Numbered from the stretch's first letter, positions 27,400-37,030 are shown. The stretch: DNA of 64,000 nucleotides from Isoetes taiwanensis (GCA_021234155.1 JAJEKV010000002.1:29573115-29637114); one strand, 5' to 3'. Numbers and translations are program-made. The notes: generated from the letters alone by a model not told the origin.

Positions 27400-27741
27400 C
27401 TAAAGCCAAAATCTTACCCGAGAGGATTGGACCTTGCATAAATGCTTCTCCTTGCTTTGGTAACTTCTGATAGAGCGGCTTCTTCTGTTGAGATTAAAAT
27501 AGAGAATTCGGAAAATAACTTCTTCAGGGATGTTCTTTGAAAAAACAAATGCGTTTTCATGCTTGGCTTGTATGTTCCAAAGATTGCAGATTTGGTGACA
27601 AGCGGCAAGGGTGGAACATGGGTGATTTCGGGAGAAGATGCGAAGAATATGATCAAGAAGAAACTCAAACGGTTGCCCTATAAACAAGGAAATAAGACTG
27701 GAATAAACGGAAGTAGAAGATCCTTGTGAGGCACGAGGCAC
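27400..27741 (-). pseudogene. Possible decayed LINE C-terminal fragment
   Basis: On the minus strand a frame reads ...LAACHQICNLWNIQAKHENAFVF... This is reminiscent of the W-x-IW-x-x-R-N-x-x-x-F stretch downstream of the RT in plant LINE proteins. Two overlapping minus frames are open here. Similarity is only suggestive, and there is no adjacent RT motif. Confidence 0.2.
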
Positions 27742-30059
27742 GCATGCTCTCTCGCGACATCGTTCTGTATCTCCGTTGAAATTTTAGGTTCTTTTCTAAT
27801 TTCCCTAGCCTTAGATTTGCATAAATGAAAATCTAATGGTGAATATTATGCCACTTCAGACTTTGATGAGGTGGAGATGCTACGTGGATACCCTAGAATT
27901 GTAAGGAGGCTTGCACGCTTGGTTAGGCTGGCGTGCTAAAAATACTTCTGCTGCATGATACATGTCTTTTATTTCTGGAAAATTTTGGATGAGGTTCATG
28001 CCGGATATGCATACATCTACATGCTTTTTATGATATTCCATAGCCGGATTTGCTAATATCTATAAGCTTTTACTGTTTTTGAGTTGTTGTACTTCAATAT
28101 AAAATGCTAAATGATATTTTTATGCTGGACTATACATCACAGACTTTAAATGTTTAGGATTCGTCCCCTTTGCATGGCTGGGGATGCTGGTGTAGCAGGC
28201 TGCCATGTGCTCTTTATCATGTAGATAGGGGAACATAGTCTTCCAGGAAGCTAGCTGTGGTAATACTTAGAGCCTGCTGTTAAAACTTAAAATACTAAAT
28301 GCGTAGTATCATAATTCTGATAAACTGCCAAGTAATAATACTGCTGGTGACAGAATGAAATATTTATGGGGTTCATTATGATAATCTCTCATAAGAAGTT
28401 ATTGGATCTACTTAAATGAAGATGGTGTCTTATTCCACATACCATAAATAGGGTATGGTCGTTTGTAGTCTGAGATATTGCTGATGTAAGCAGCAATAAT
28501 ATTGTGTAAATAGGAAGTAAACACTACTTTCTTCTTATTATAAGTTTATGAGCTCTTTCTTGCTTATTCTAAACTATTCTACTTTGGAAAGAATAGGTGA
28601 AGGGCGAAGAGCCATAGTGTCTCATTGCTTACCTGACACCCCTTTCCTTATTACCATTTTTATGCTAATATTGGTCTGTTTGGGTGCAGGTAACCGAGAC
28701 TCTATCTCCTGTCTTTTCAAAGTTACAAGGTTGCAGCATGAAGGCAACTAAAAATGAAGATATTACATGGGAATCAAGCTCAACTAACTCTGATTTCCAG
28801 CAAAATGTGGTGAGATCTACCTAGTTTCTGATATGTACAAGAACATAGTCAGAGAAAAAGAGAAAAACATGTAATGCAAGTATAGAGCTTGGAAAATAGC
28901 TAACGTTATTACTGGACAAGTACATGCTGTTTTGATTAATTCTGAATTTCTACTATGGTCATATAATGCTCATATAATTGCACTCTGAATTTCTATCCTT
29001 ATAAGAATATTATACAACAAGGTTATGCGTTTACATATACATTCTGAGCTGTTATATATAGATATGTTTACATCTTGAACTTGGATATGATTTACAATAT
29101 AATACTTGATTTGATAAGAATGAAATTACTCGATATTGGAATTCTGAATACTATTTTTTGAAATTCTGAAAATTACATGAGATAAAGATATAAGATGCAT
29201 TTATTTGGAAATTATGTGGCCTCATGTTTAACTTTAAAACTCGTATTTTCTGAAATTCTGAATTCTGTGTTCAAAAATGATGGTCGGATTTTATGCGTCA
29301 TGTTTAAAGGCAAAAGCTATACTACCCTGCTAGACATATTCATATCTCCAACCATGTAAAGGTTACCTTTCAGCTGTGGCTTGGGTTTTACCCTTGATGG
29401 ATATGTATGGGAAAATTTACATCTTGAATGGAGCTATAAGTTTGTATTTATGCAATTGTAGTGTAAGTCTAGATGTAAATGTGAATAAGAAGAAAATGTG
29501 ACTTCCATTAGTTAGAGTCTTCTAACTAGCACAGCTACACTTTACTTGGTTGATTCTCGTTATCGATCACTATGCCTTTTATAGGGTTGTGATATGTTAA
29601 AGAATTCCTTGTTTTGGATTTTATCAATGATGTTTATTGTATTGGGAACTAATTTCTCTCATGTAGTTGATACATCTCCTAGAAGCGGGCTATGGGGAGA
29701 ACAGGACCCCTGTCCTATGTTGTCCAAAAGAGTCTATTACCTCTACATGCTGGAGATAGCTGGCAAGTGCATGTCTTCTACAAATCAGGTTAGCTTGTAT
29801 ATTATACCTTTGGATTACATGAGATCTACCACCATCTGGTGGAATGCCCAGTGTGCCATTGACACTCGTCAATGCATAATTTGGATATTGGCCCAATGTG
29901 CCTTATCTTACTTGAAAATATACTTGGAATTGGCTTACTTTGCCTTATCCAACACATCTTCATAATATACTTGGACTGGCTTTTTATGCTGCATCCAATA
30001 CAATAGGATAATCTGGTGAACTGAAGCAAATAAAAAAATAATTGTTCTTGGCGATGGGT

Positions 30060-30096
30060 AGTAGGACCCTTCTTCCCATGGAAGGGGGGTCCTACT
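30060..30096 (+). other. Terminal hairpin of U8
   Basis: Same inverted repeat as in U7 (agtaggaccc ... gggtcctact). Confidence 0.8.
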
Positions 30097-30148
30097 CCTT
30101 ATATTCCATGAGAAGAAGTGCCCGACTACCCGAGGGAGGGTTGTGGGC

Positions 30149-30183
30149 GAAGAAGAAGAAGAAGAAGAAGAAGAAGAAGAAGA
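30149..30183 (+). repeat. (GAA)n tract, U8/U9 junction
   Basis: About 35 bp of GAA following gagggagggttgtgggc. Confidence 0.95.
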
Positions 30184-33068
30184 ATATTTTTCTTCATATT
30201 TTCATAGGCAACAAGAAAACGAGGAAGTTGTACACATAATGCTGCTCATACAATAATGATCGGCGCAATTTGGGCCGATAAGGTATGTCTTCGACATTAC
30301 TATTTGCAATTTGAATAACAATAGCCATTTCGAATTTATTGATGACATTGTCAATTTAAAGAAAGAATCTATGTGGCTAGTTCTTGGTTTGGCTTTTTAC
30401 TAAGAAATTAGAACATGGGACATGGTAATTAGACTTGAAAATGGTAGATTGCCTTTGTGTAGATGATGTGTGTAATCACTATGCCTACATTTGTGCTGAA
30501 ATTGCTTAGGGGATGTTGGGCATGACTAAAAAGTACAAGGGGTACATCCCATTGTGTACAAAGTGAGCTTCTAATTCTCACATTCATGATCCTTGGACAT
30601 AAGACTATCTTTTGACATTTGGCTTACTAAATATGTAATGGGAAGAAATATATGCTAAGGCAATGGTAAAGGATGGAATATATTTGCTAGCTCAATGGAG
30701 AATGAGTGGCTAAAGCAAATACACTAGGGAGACTCATTGATAATTAATTCGTGGGCCTTGTATAATGTATAAATATAGGTCTATAGTAGACCTTGACCTA
30801 GGGAAATCTAGTGGGAAACCTATCACCTTGCTTTACATATATGTCCACGTTAATGGTACATATAGAAATTTATGAAATGATAGTTGGTAGCATCGAAATT
30901 GGTGTGGTGGCTTTTACTTAATATTCTATGAAAATTGATGTGTACGTAATATCCAATGGTAAGTCTATAAAGGGAAAAGTGTATACCTTAGGGGTAATTC
31001 TTACTTGGTCATGAGATAACTAATATATTCAAGTTTATTTGACCTCGTATTTGAGAATATCGAGGTACAGTGATGCGGAGAGCCTAAAAGGGCATGCCGA
31101 TTTCATTTAATGCATTTACAAAATGTTGAAACATGTGATAGAAAAGTGGACGATGCATTTAGGTTTAAAGCTTACTCTGATATTTCCTCCTAAGCGACTA
31201 CTCGGAAAGTATTTTGCCACTCTGTTCTTGGAAGCATCTCATTTGCTCTGTTTGATTGATAGCCCAAGATGCGAAAAGGGGTTTACATTCACGGTAGAAG
31301 AAGGCTGCAATAAAGCCGGAGCTAACCGCTCAAGAAAATTTCAAGGAACGATGGAGGATTGCAAACGATTCAAAAGCCGGACGCTATTAGGAGCGACCAA
31401 ATCCAGGTTTTTATAACAGATCTGGTTTGTGAAATGTAGTTTTAGTGTATGGATTCATGAAAAAACAGAGCTAAGAATAGTGTGGTTGCTATTCTTGCGA
31501 AAGAATATCGCGATTTTTTTCTTGAAAATGGTAACTAAAAATACTTGGCACATGATACATGTCTTTTGTTTCTGGAAAATTTTGGATGAGGTTCATGCCG
31601 GATATGCATACATCTACATGCTTTTTGTGATACTCCATAGCCGGATTTGCTAATATCTATAAGCTTTTACTGTTTTTGAGTTGTTGTACTTCAATATAAA
31701 ATGCTAAATGATATTTTTATGCTGGACTATACATCACAGACTTTAAATGTTTAGGATTCGTCCCCTTTGCATGGTCAGGGGATCTTGTAGTGTAGCAGCT
31801 GCCATGTGCTCTTTATCATGTAGATAGGGGAACATAGTCTTCCGGAAGCTAGCGTGGTAACAATACTTAGAGCCTCTTTGTTAAAACTTAAAATACTAAA
31901 TGCGTAGTATCATAATTCTGATAAACTGCCAAGTAATAATACTGCTGGTGACAGAATGAAATATTTATGGGGTTCATCTCTCATAAGAAGTTATTGGATC
32001 TACTTAAATGAAGATGGTGTCTTATTCCACATACCATAAATAGGGTATGGTCGTTTGTAGTCTGAGATATTGCTGATGTAAGCAGCAATAATATTGTGTA
32101 AATAGGAAGTAAACACTACTTTCTTCTTATTATAAGTTTATGAGCTCTTTCTTGCTTATTCTAAACTATTCTACTTTGGAAAGAATAGGTGAAGGGCGAA
32201 GAGCCATAGTGTCTCATTGCTTACCTGACGCCCCTTTCCTTATTACCATTTTTATGCTAATATTGGTCTGTTTGGGTGCAGGTAACCGAGACTCTATCTC
32301 CTGTCTTTTCAAAGTTACAAGGTTGCAGCATGAAGGCAACTAAAAATGAAGATATTACATGGAAATCAAGCTCAACTAACTCGATTTCCAAAGAAATGTG
32401 GTGAGATCTACCTAGTTTACGATATGTACAAGAACATAGTCGAGAAAAGAGAAAACATGTAATGCAAGTATAGAGCTTGGAAAATAGCTAACGTTATTCT
32501 TGGACAAGTACATGCCGCTTTTGATTAATTAAATTTCTACTATGGTCATATAATGCTCATATAATTGCACTCTGAATTTCTATCCTTATGAGAATATTAT
32601 ACAAGGTTATGCACTTACATCCACATTTTGATCTGATATAAATATGCTTACATCTTGAACTTGGATATGATTTACAATATAATACTTGATTTGATAAGAA
32701 TGAAATTACTCGATATTGGAATTCTGAATACTATTTTTTGAAATTCTGAAAATTACATGAGATAAAGATATAAGATGCATTTATTTGGAAATTATGTGGC
32801 CTCATGTTTAACTTTAAAACTCGTATTTTCTGAAATTCTGAATTCTGTGTTCAAAAATGATGGTCGGATTTTATGCGTCATGTTTAAAGGCAAAAGCTAT
32901 ACTACCCTGCTAGACATATTCATATCTCCAACCATGTAAAGGTTACCTTTCAGCTGTGGCTTGGGTTTTACCCTTGATGGATATGTATGGGAAAATTTAC
33001 ATCTTGAATGGAGCTATAAGTTTGTATTTATGCAATTGTAGTGTAAGTCTAGATGTAAATGTGAATAA
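30184..33068 (+). repeat. U9: B-type array unit ending at the internal GAA site
   Basis: It follows U7/U8 from the unit start to aaatgtgaataagaagaa, where a short GAA tract replaces the terminal segment. It holds an uninterrupted version of the U8 insertion site. Many of its differences from U8 are at CTG/CAG positions (about 31,200-32,660). This is the right end of the array. Confidence 0.83.
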
Positions 33069-33262
33069 GAAGAAGAAGAAGAAGAAGAAGAGATTTTAAC
33101 GTCACGCCACAAGGCAGCGTCCTATCGGACATGTGACACTTTACAACACACCCAGATGGGTCCTGCCCCCACCATTTTACATTGCTGAAGTGGGTCCTCC
33201 CCCCACCAACTTTACATTGCATGGCCACTTTCACAACGAGGCGTTGAACCCGTGACCTTGGG
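33069..33262 (-). mobile_element. tRNA-derived SINE, minus strand, (CTT)n tail
   Basis: Read on the minus strand, GGTCACGGGTTCAACGCC (near 33,242-33,260) fits a Pol III B box in a tRNA-like head. Two diverged copies of a block of about 40 bp follow (caatgtaaagttggtgggg, then caatgtaaaatggtggggg, each followed by aggaccca), then GTGGCGTGACGTTAAAATC and a CTT run. No A box is visible, so the 5' end is probably truncated at the copia junction. Its CTT tail merges with the GAA end of U9. Confidence 0.65.
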
Positions 33263-33266
33263 TATG

Positions 33267-33324
33267 GCAGAAGGAGAAAAGCTTAAGGAAGGAATGCAGA
33301 AGGAGAAAAGCTTAAGGAAGGAAT
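33267..33324 (+). repeat. 29-bp tandem duplication at the copia left end
   Basis: gcagaaggagaaaagcttaa and the following 9 bases occur twice in a row (33,267-33,295 and 33,296-33,324). The period is not a multiple of three, so it also disturbs the pol frame at the truncation point. Confidence 0.9.
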
Positions 33325-33764
33325 GCAGACTGCCAGATGGCAGAAGTGTTAGAATACAATTACAAAAGGAAAATATTACACAAGCTTTAATGGTTCTTGA
33401 GACTGGTATACCAGAATGTTTTGATGAAGCAATTAAAGATCTGGAGAGCAGCAATTGGAAACAAGCAATGAATGATGAAATTGATTCATTCAACAGAACA
33501 AATACTTATGAGGTTGTGGAAAGGCCAAAAAATAAGAATGTTGTAGGAAATAAATGGGTATATAAACTGAAAATAGGAGTAGATGGTAATCCAAAGCATA
33601 AAGCTCGACTTGTGGCTCAGGGATTTACCCAAAGAAAAGGAGTTGATTATGATGAGACCTATTCACCAGTTATAAAGATGAACAGTATCAGAATGATAAT
33701 TGCTATTGCTATTGCTAATGCACTTGACTATGAGCTGCACCATATGGATGCAATACAGCCTTCT
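33325..33764 (+). pseudogene. Copia pol: N-terminal part of RT domain
   Basis: The translated frame contains the classical copia RT opening: W-K-x-A-M-N-D-E-I (33,456-), NKWVYKLK (about 33,549), KARLVAQGFTQRKGVDYDETYSPV and the H-x-M-D block (about 33,740). It runs into a stop at 33,765-33,767 just after H-H-M-D-A-I. The expected downstream residues continue in another frame, consistent with a one-base loss near 33,750. It would have been part of the Gag-Pol polyprotein that copies element RNA into DNA in virus-like particles. Confidence 0.93.
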
Positions 33765-34368
33765 TAAATGCTAAGCTGGAAGAAGAGATATATATAGAAC
33801 AACCACCTGGCTATGAACAAGGAAAGAATAAAGTGTGGAAGCTAAACAGAGCAGTGTATGGTCTAAAACAGTCTCCTAGAGAATGGTACAAATGTATTGA
33901 TACTTTTTTAATGGCACAAGGTCTCAGAAAATTAGACAATGATGGCAATGTCTATTTGTTTGAGGAGAAGAATGATCATTGTGTAATAGGTTTGTATGTT
34001 GATGATTGCATCATGGCTGGAAAAACCATGGGAATCTTAAATAAATGTAAGAATGTTCTAAAGAGCAGATTTATGATGACAGATCTTGGTGAACTTAAGA
34101 AACTTCTTGGGATTGAGGTGACACGTGATAGAAAGAATAGGAGAATAAATCTGTCACAGAGAAAATACATAGAAACAGTACCGGAAAAATTCAATATGGA
34201 AGAATGCAATGAAGTTAAGGCTCCAATTCTGCCAGGTTGCAAGATATCAAAGGGGAGGTGTCCTCAAAATGAGTTAGAAGAAAAATATATGGAAGAAATA
34301 CCATTCAGACCATTGATTGGAAGTTTATTTTACATCTCAAATAACACCAGACCAGATATTAGTTATTG
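33765..34368 (+). pseudogene. Copia pol: RT catalytic region
   Basis: In the shifted frame the protein continues AFLNAKLEEEIYIEQPPGY, then VYGLKQSPREWY, then the catalytic YVDD (about 33,988-33,999), then DLGELKKLLGIEV and the IGSLFYISNNTRPDISY box. A second frameshift near 34,361 leads to a stop at 34,388-34,390. The original frame resumes downstream (residues NVLSRYNHNPG), so this is a break, not a natural end. Confidence 0.93.
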
Positions 34369-34430
34369 TGAATGTTCTAAGCAGATATAATCATAATCCA
34401 GGGAGGCAACATTGGCTTGCAGCTAAAAAG

Positions 34431-34468
34431 AATAGAATAGAATAGTTTTTTTAACGTCCACGGAGACC
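34431..34468 (-). mobile_element. 38-bp retroelement tail inserted in copia pol
   Basis: Minus-strand reading: GGTCTCCGTGGACGTTAAAA, then AAAC, then a TATTC run. This matches the 3' end of the element at 23,590-23,777. It is flanked by AAAAAG on both sides (34,425-34,430 and 34,469-34,474), a target-site duplication, and removing it restores the copia codons A-A-K-K-I-L-R-Y. So it is a severely 5'-truncated retroposition event. Confidence 0.85.
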
Positions 34469-34769
34469 AAAAAGATATTAAGATATTTGAAGGGAACAAG
34501 AGATGTAGGGATTGAATACTGCACTGATGATTTAAATTTAATAGGATATAAATTTATCTTTAAAAAAAATTAAAATTAAATTTATTTCTTTATATAAATT
34601 TAATTAAATTTATTTAATTTATTTAATTTAATTTATTTATGATTTAAATTTATCTATTATAAATTTATATTTAAATTTATCTTTTTTCTAAAAAGATATT
34701 AAGATATTTGAAGGGAACAAGAGATGTAGGGATTGAATACTGCACTGATGATTTAAATTTAATAGGATA
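34469..34769 (+). repeat. 80-bp direct duplication flanking AT-only filler
   Basis: 34,469-34,548 and 34,690-34,769 are identical 80-bp segments of copia pol, both starting aaaaagatattaagatattt. Between them lie about 141 bp made almost solely of A and T (taaattta-type steps). This looks like a local duplication with filler synthesis during break repair. The duplication disrupts the pol frame. Confidence 0.9.
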
Positions 34770-35244
34770 CTGTGATGCTGACTGGTGTGGAGATCCAGAT
34801 GAGAGAAGATCAACTTCTGGATATCTACTTATGTTGGGAGGAGGGCCAATAAGATGGAGAAGTAAGAAGCAATCTTCTATAGCGCTCTCTACAGCAGAAG
34901 CAGAGTATGCATCATCAACTTTGGCTGCCAAAGAAATTGTATGGACTAGGAGAATGCTTGATAAACTGGGAATAAGACAAAATGGGAGAACAATGTTATA
35001 CAGTGACATCAAAAGTTGTATTTCCATGGCTAAAAATCCTGTCATGCATGAGAGGACAAAACATATTGAGATGAAGATGCATTTTATTAGGGACATGGTT
35101 AATAAAAATGTTATTCAGTTAGAGCATATAAGGTCTGAAGAGCAGCTAGCAGATTTTCTTACAAAGGTATTAAGCAGTAACAGATTTAATATGTTGACAG
35201 AAAAAATAAGTTGCAGGGAAAGATACAGAGAAAATGTGAAATGA
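34690..35244 (+). pseudogene. Copia pol: RNase H domain and C-terminus
   Basis: The frame reads ILRYLKGTRDVGIEY, GYCDADWCGDPDERRSTSGY, ALSTAEAEY and H-I-E-M-K-x-H-F-I-R-D-M. These are the acidic (D, E, D) and histidine landmarks of copia RNase H, which removes the RNA strand of the hybrid. It is open to a TGA at 35,242-35,244, so this C-terminal part is intact. Confidence 0.94.
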
Positions 35245-35304
35245 TTGATGGCAGAAATATGGACAGGACTGAAGCAAGATCAGTGGAAAGAACAACGAAA
35301 TTAT

Positions 35305-35320
35305 AAGGTGAAAAGGGGAA
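35305..35320 (+). other. Polypurine tract of the copia element
   Basis: aaggtgaaaaggggaa directly precedes the LTR start TGTTAGGAA, the expected position of the plus-strand primer. Confidence 0.85.
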
Positions 35321-35608
35321 TGTTAGGAAATGAATATGTTTCCTAAGTTCCCCTTATAATGAGAAAATATTTGCAGAATGATATGGTTGAGAAGTTTGCA
35401 GAATATATTAAGACAGCTAATTTAAGCAAAACATATTAAGATAGCTTGTTTAAGTTGTCATGGTGATATACAGATCACAGAATCTTATCAGTGCAATGTT
35501 GATTTCACAAGGTTCAAAGAAAAGAAAGAAAATCTAAGGCAAGTTTAGTTAACCATCTAAGTTCATGTTAATGGTTTACATTTGATATTAGACTAAATAT
35601 TCCTAACA
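35321..35608 (+). repeat. 3' LTR of the copia element (288 bp)
   Basis: It begins TGTTAGGAA and ends TTCCTAACA, a 9-bp inverted terminal repeat with the standard TG...CA ends, right after the polypurine tract. No 5' LTR is present, so age cannot be read from LTR divergence. Confidence 0.9.
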
Positions 35609-36039
35609 AAGACCCCATGCCAGAAAGAACCATAGCCAGAGAGACGCAGCACAGAAACACAAATTTTTTTACTACCTGGGTTATGGCGGCGGTGAAAGTA
35701 GAGCTCGCTGGAATGGAGCAAATGAACTAGAGAAAGCAAAGCCTCAGGAAGAGCATTTGATGGAGCAGAGTCCTCCGCAAGCAGATAAGATCACGACGTG
35801 GCCTCCCTCTAAATTTTCACCCAATTATTTTTTCCTTCTTAATTTTTCCCTCACTCAGGAATCTAAGCATCAAAGGAATCGAATTTTGGTGTGAATAAAT
35901 TATATAAGTGTAGAAAAGCTTGTAAAGACCTACATATGGACATATATATACAAGTTATTTAACATACGGCACACGTTTTAGTTTTAGCATATTCCTATTG
36001 TACAATATTTTTGTTTTAGCATGTTCCTACGATTCTCAA
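35609..36039. other. Unassigned sequence after the LTR
   Basis: No gene recognised. A short ATG frame in a good context (atggcggcggtgaaagtaga at about 35,684) stops after 15 codons. The segment near 35,945-36,030 (tacaagtta, ttttagcatgttcctacg) is similar, in reverse orientation, to 48,270-48,350, so it belongs to a dispersed repeat. Confidence 0.5.
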
Positions 36040-36405
36040 ATATTCGTTTGAAATTCCCTACGATCCTCTTGAGATTCCCCTAGATTTCCAAACATTATTC
36101 CAGGATTTCTCTAGGTTCCTTAAGATTCTATGTAAATTTCCTTAAGGTTCCCCTAAATTCCATCAAGATTGCCCTAAGTTCTCAAAGGCTTCCTAAATTA
36201 TCGAAGATTCTATTACATTTCCTTGGATTCCATTAGATTCTCTAGATTTTTTAGATTTTATTAGGTTCTCGTAAATTCCCTTAGGTTTTATGAGGATGCC
36301 CCTAGATTTCCTTAGGTTTATAAGGATGCCTTTAAATTCTCTTACATTCCCTTAGATTTTATGAGATGCCCTTAGATTCCCTTAGATTTTATGAGATTAA
36401 AATTT
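36040..36405. repeat. Degenerate minisatellite of ccttagattttatgag type
   Basis: Irregular repetition of steps such as ttcccttagattttatgag and gatgcccttagattcc, becoming more regular towards 36,300-36,400. No fixed period. Non-coding. Confidence 0.75.
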
Positions 36406-36409
36406 TTAG

Positions 36410-36850
36410 AACATTGTAGAACTATCTAGAATCTTCTAGGACTTTCTAGAACTTTCTAGAAATTTTTAGAAGATTCTACAACTTTCTGGAGTATCCTAGA
36501 ACATTCTAAACATTCTGGAATGTTCTAGAATATTCTAGAACTTTCAGGATTATTCTAGAAGATTCTAGAACTTTGTAGAACAATCTAGAGCATTCTAGAA
36601 CATTATAATCATGAATCGAAATGTTCATCCTCATGTGGATGGGCCCCTTATACTAGAAAATGGGCCTCTTCTTTGCGCGAATGTGTTGGGATACTTATGC
36701 ACGAATGGACAAATGAGATGGGCCACCAGATCCAATAACTCAGATTGTGCTCATCAGAACATTCTAGAATATTTTAGGAGTATTTACGATATCCTAGGAT
36801 ATTCTAGACCATTCTAGAATATTCTAGAACTATCTAGAACTTTCTAGTCC
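36410..36850. repeat. Array of TTCnnGAA palindromes (heat-shock-element-like)
   Basis: Dozens of TTCTAGAA-type palindromes. The best run, 36,513-36,545, holds seven alternating TTC/GAA triplets at exact 5-bp spacing, the pattern bound by heat-shock factors. The array is interrupted at about 36,605-36,765 by unrelated sequence. I see the motif; a regulatory role is only possible. Confidence 0.7.
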
Positions 36851-36904
36851 TCTATTTGTCTTAATTAGATTCTTACCCTTAAGTATTATGAAACATTATT
36901 TTTT

Positions 36905-37030
36905 TCAATAAGCCAATGCCTAGTCTAGTGGTTAGAATGGGGAGCTTGTGGAGAAATGACAGAGTTCAGTTCCTTCAAATAATATAAAAGTCTTTTTAAA
37001 GCCTTTCCTTTAAGTAATTGAAAATACCAG
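36905..37030 (+). mobile_element. tRNA-derived SINE
   Basis: gcctagtctagtggttag fits a tRNA D-arm/A box and gagttcagttcc a B box about 35 bp later, the spacing of a tRNA-like head. A T-rich body follows. Ends are not sharply defined. Confidence 0.55.

Larger units (their letters stand above)
22577..27935. mobile_element. 5.36-kb insertion in U8, superfamily uncertain
   Basis: Comparison with U7 and U9 defines the ends. The left end reads ctagcaaaaaggcacgccag and the right end ctggcgtg followed by ctaa. The termini share the inverted CACGCCAG / CTGGCGTG, but the left copy lies 12 bp further in, so the inverted repeat is asymmetric. At the right, GCACGC and GCGTGC form a hairpin immediately before CTAA. 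Either CTAA is a 4-bp target duplication, or there is none and the element ends in CTAA, as Helitron-like elements do. The canonical A/T target and 5' TC are absent. No Rep/helicase or transposase is recognisable, so it is non-autonomous or decayed. A related left-end motif (actagcaaaaaggcgcaac) recurs at about 61,035. Confidence 0.7.
21237..30148 (+). repeat. U8: complete B-type array unit, split by an insertion
   Basis: The parts 21,237-22,576 and 27,936-30,148 together equal U7. The segment 22,577-27,935 is extra. Internal GAA site at about 29,487-29,494, Y segment 29,495-30,148, hairpin 30,060-30,096. U7 (18,975) and U9 (31,535) keep the uninterrupted site ggtaactaaaaatac. Confidence 0.85.
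33263..35608 (+). mobile_element. 5'-truncated Ty1/copia retrotransposon
   Basis: It retains, in order, the start of the RT domain, the RT catalytic region, RNase H, a polypurine tract and one LTR. Gag, protease, integrase and the 5' LTR are absent. The left end abuts a SINE. The pol frame is broken by two single-position frameshifts, a short retroelement insertion and an 80-bp duplication, so it cannot be autonomous. Confidence 0.92.

Noticed and set aside
22577-27935. Confident Helitron call
   Set aside because: The CTAA end and adjacent hairpin fit, but the site is not A/T, the left end lacks TC, and no Rep/helicase is seen, so only a possible relation is stated.
35321-35608. A complete copia element with two LTRs
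   Set aside because: No copy of the TGTTAGGAA...TTCCTAACA LTR occurs upstream; the left side is a SINE and array unit U9.
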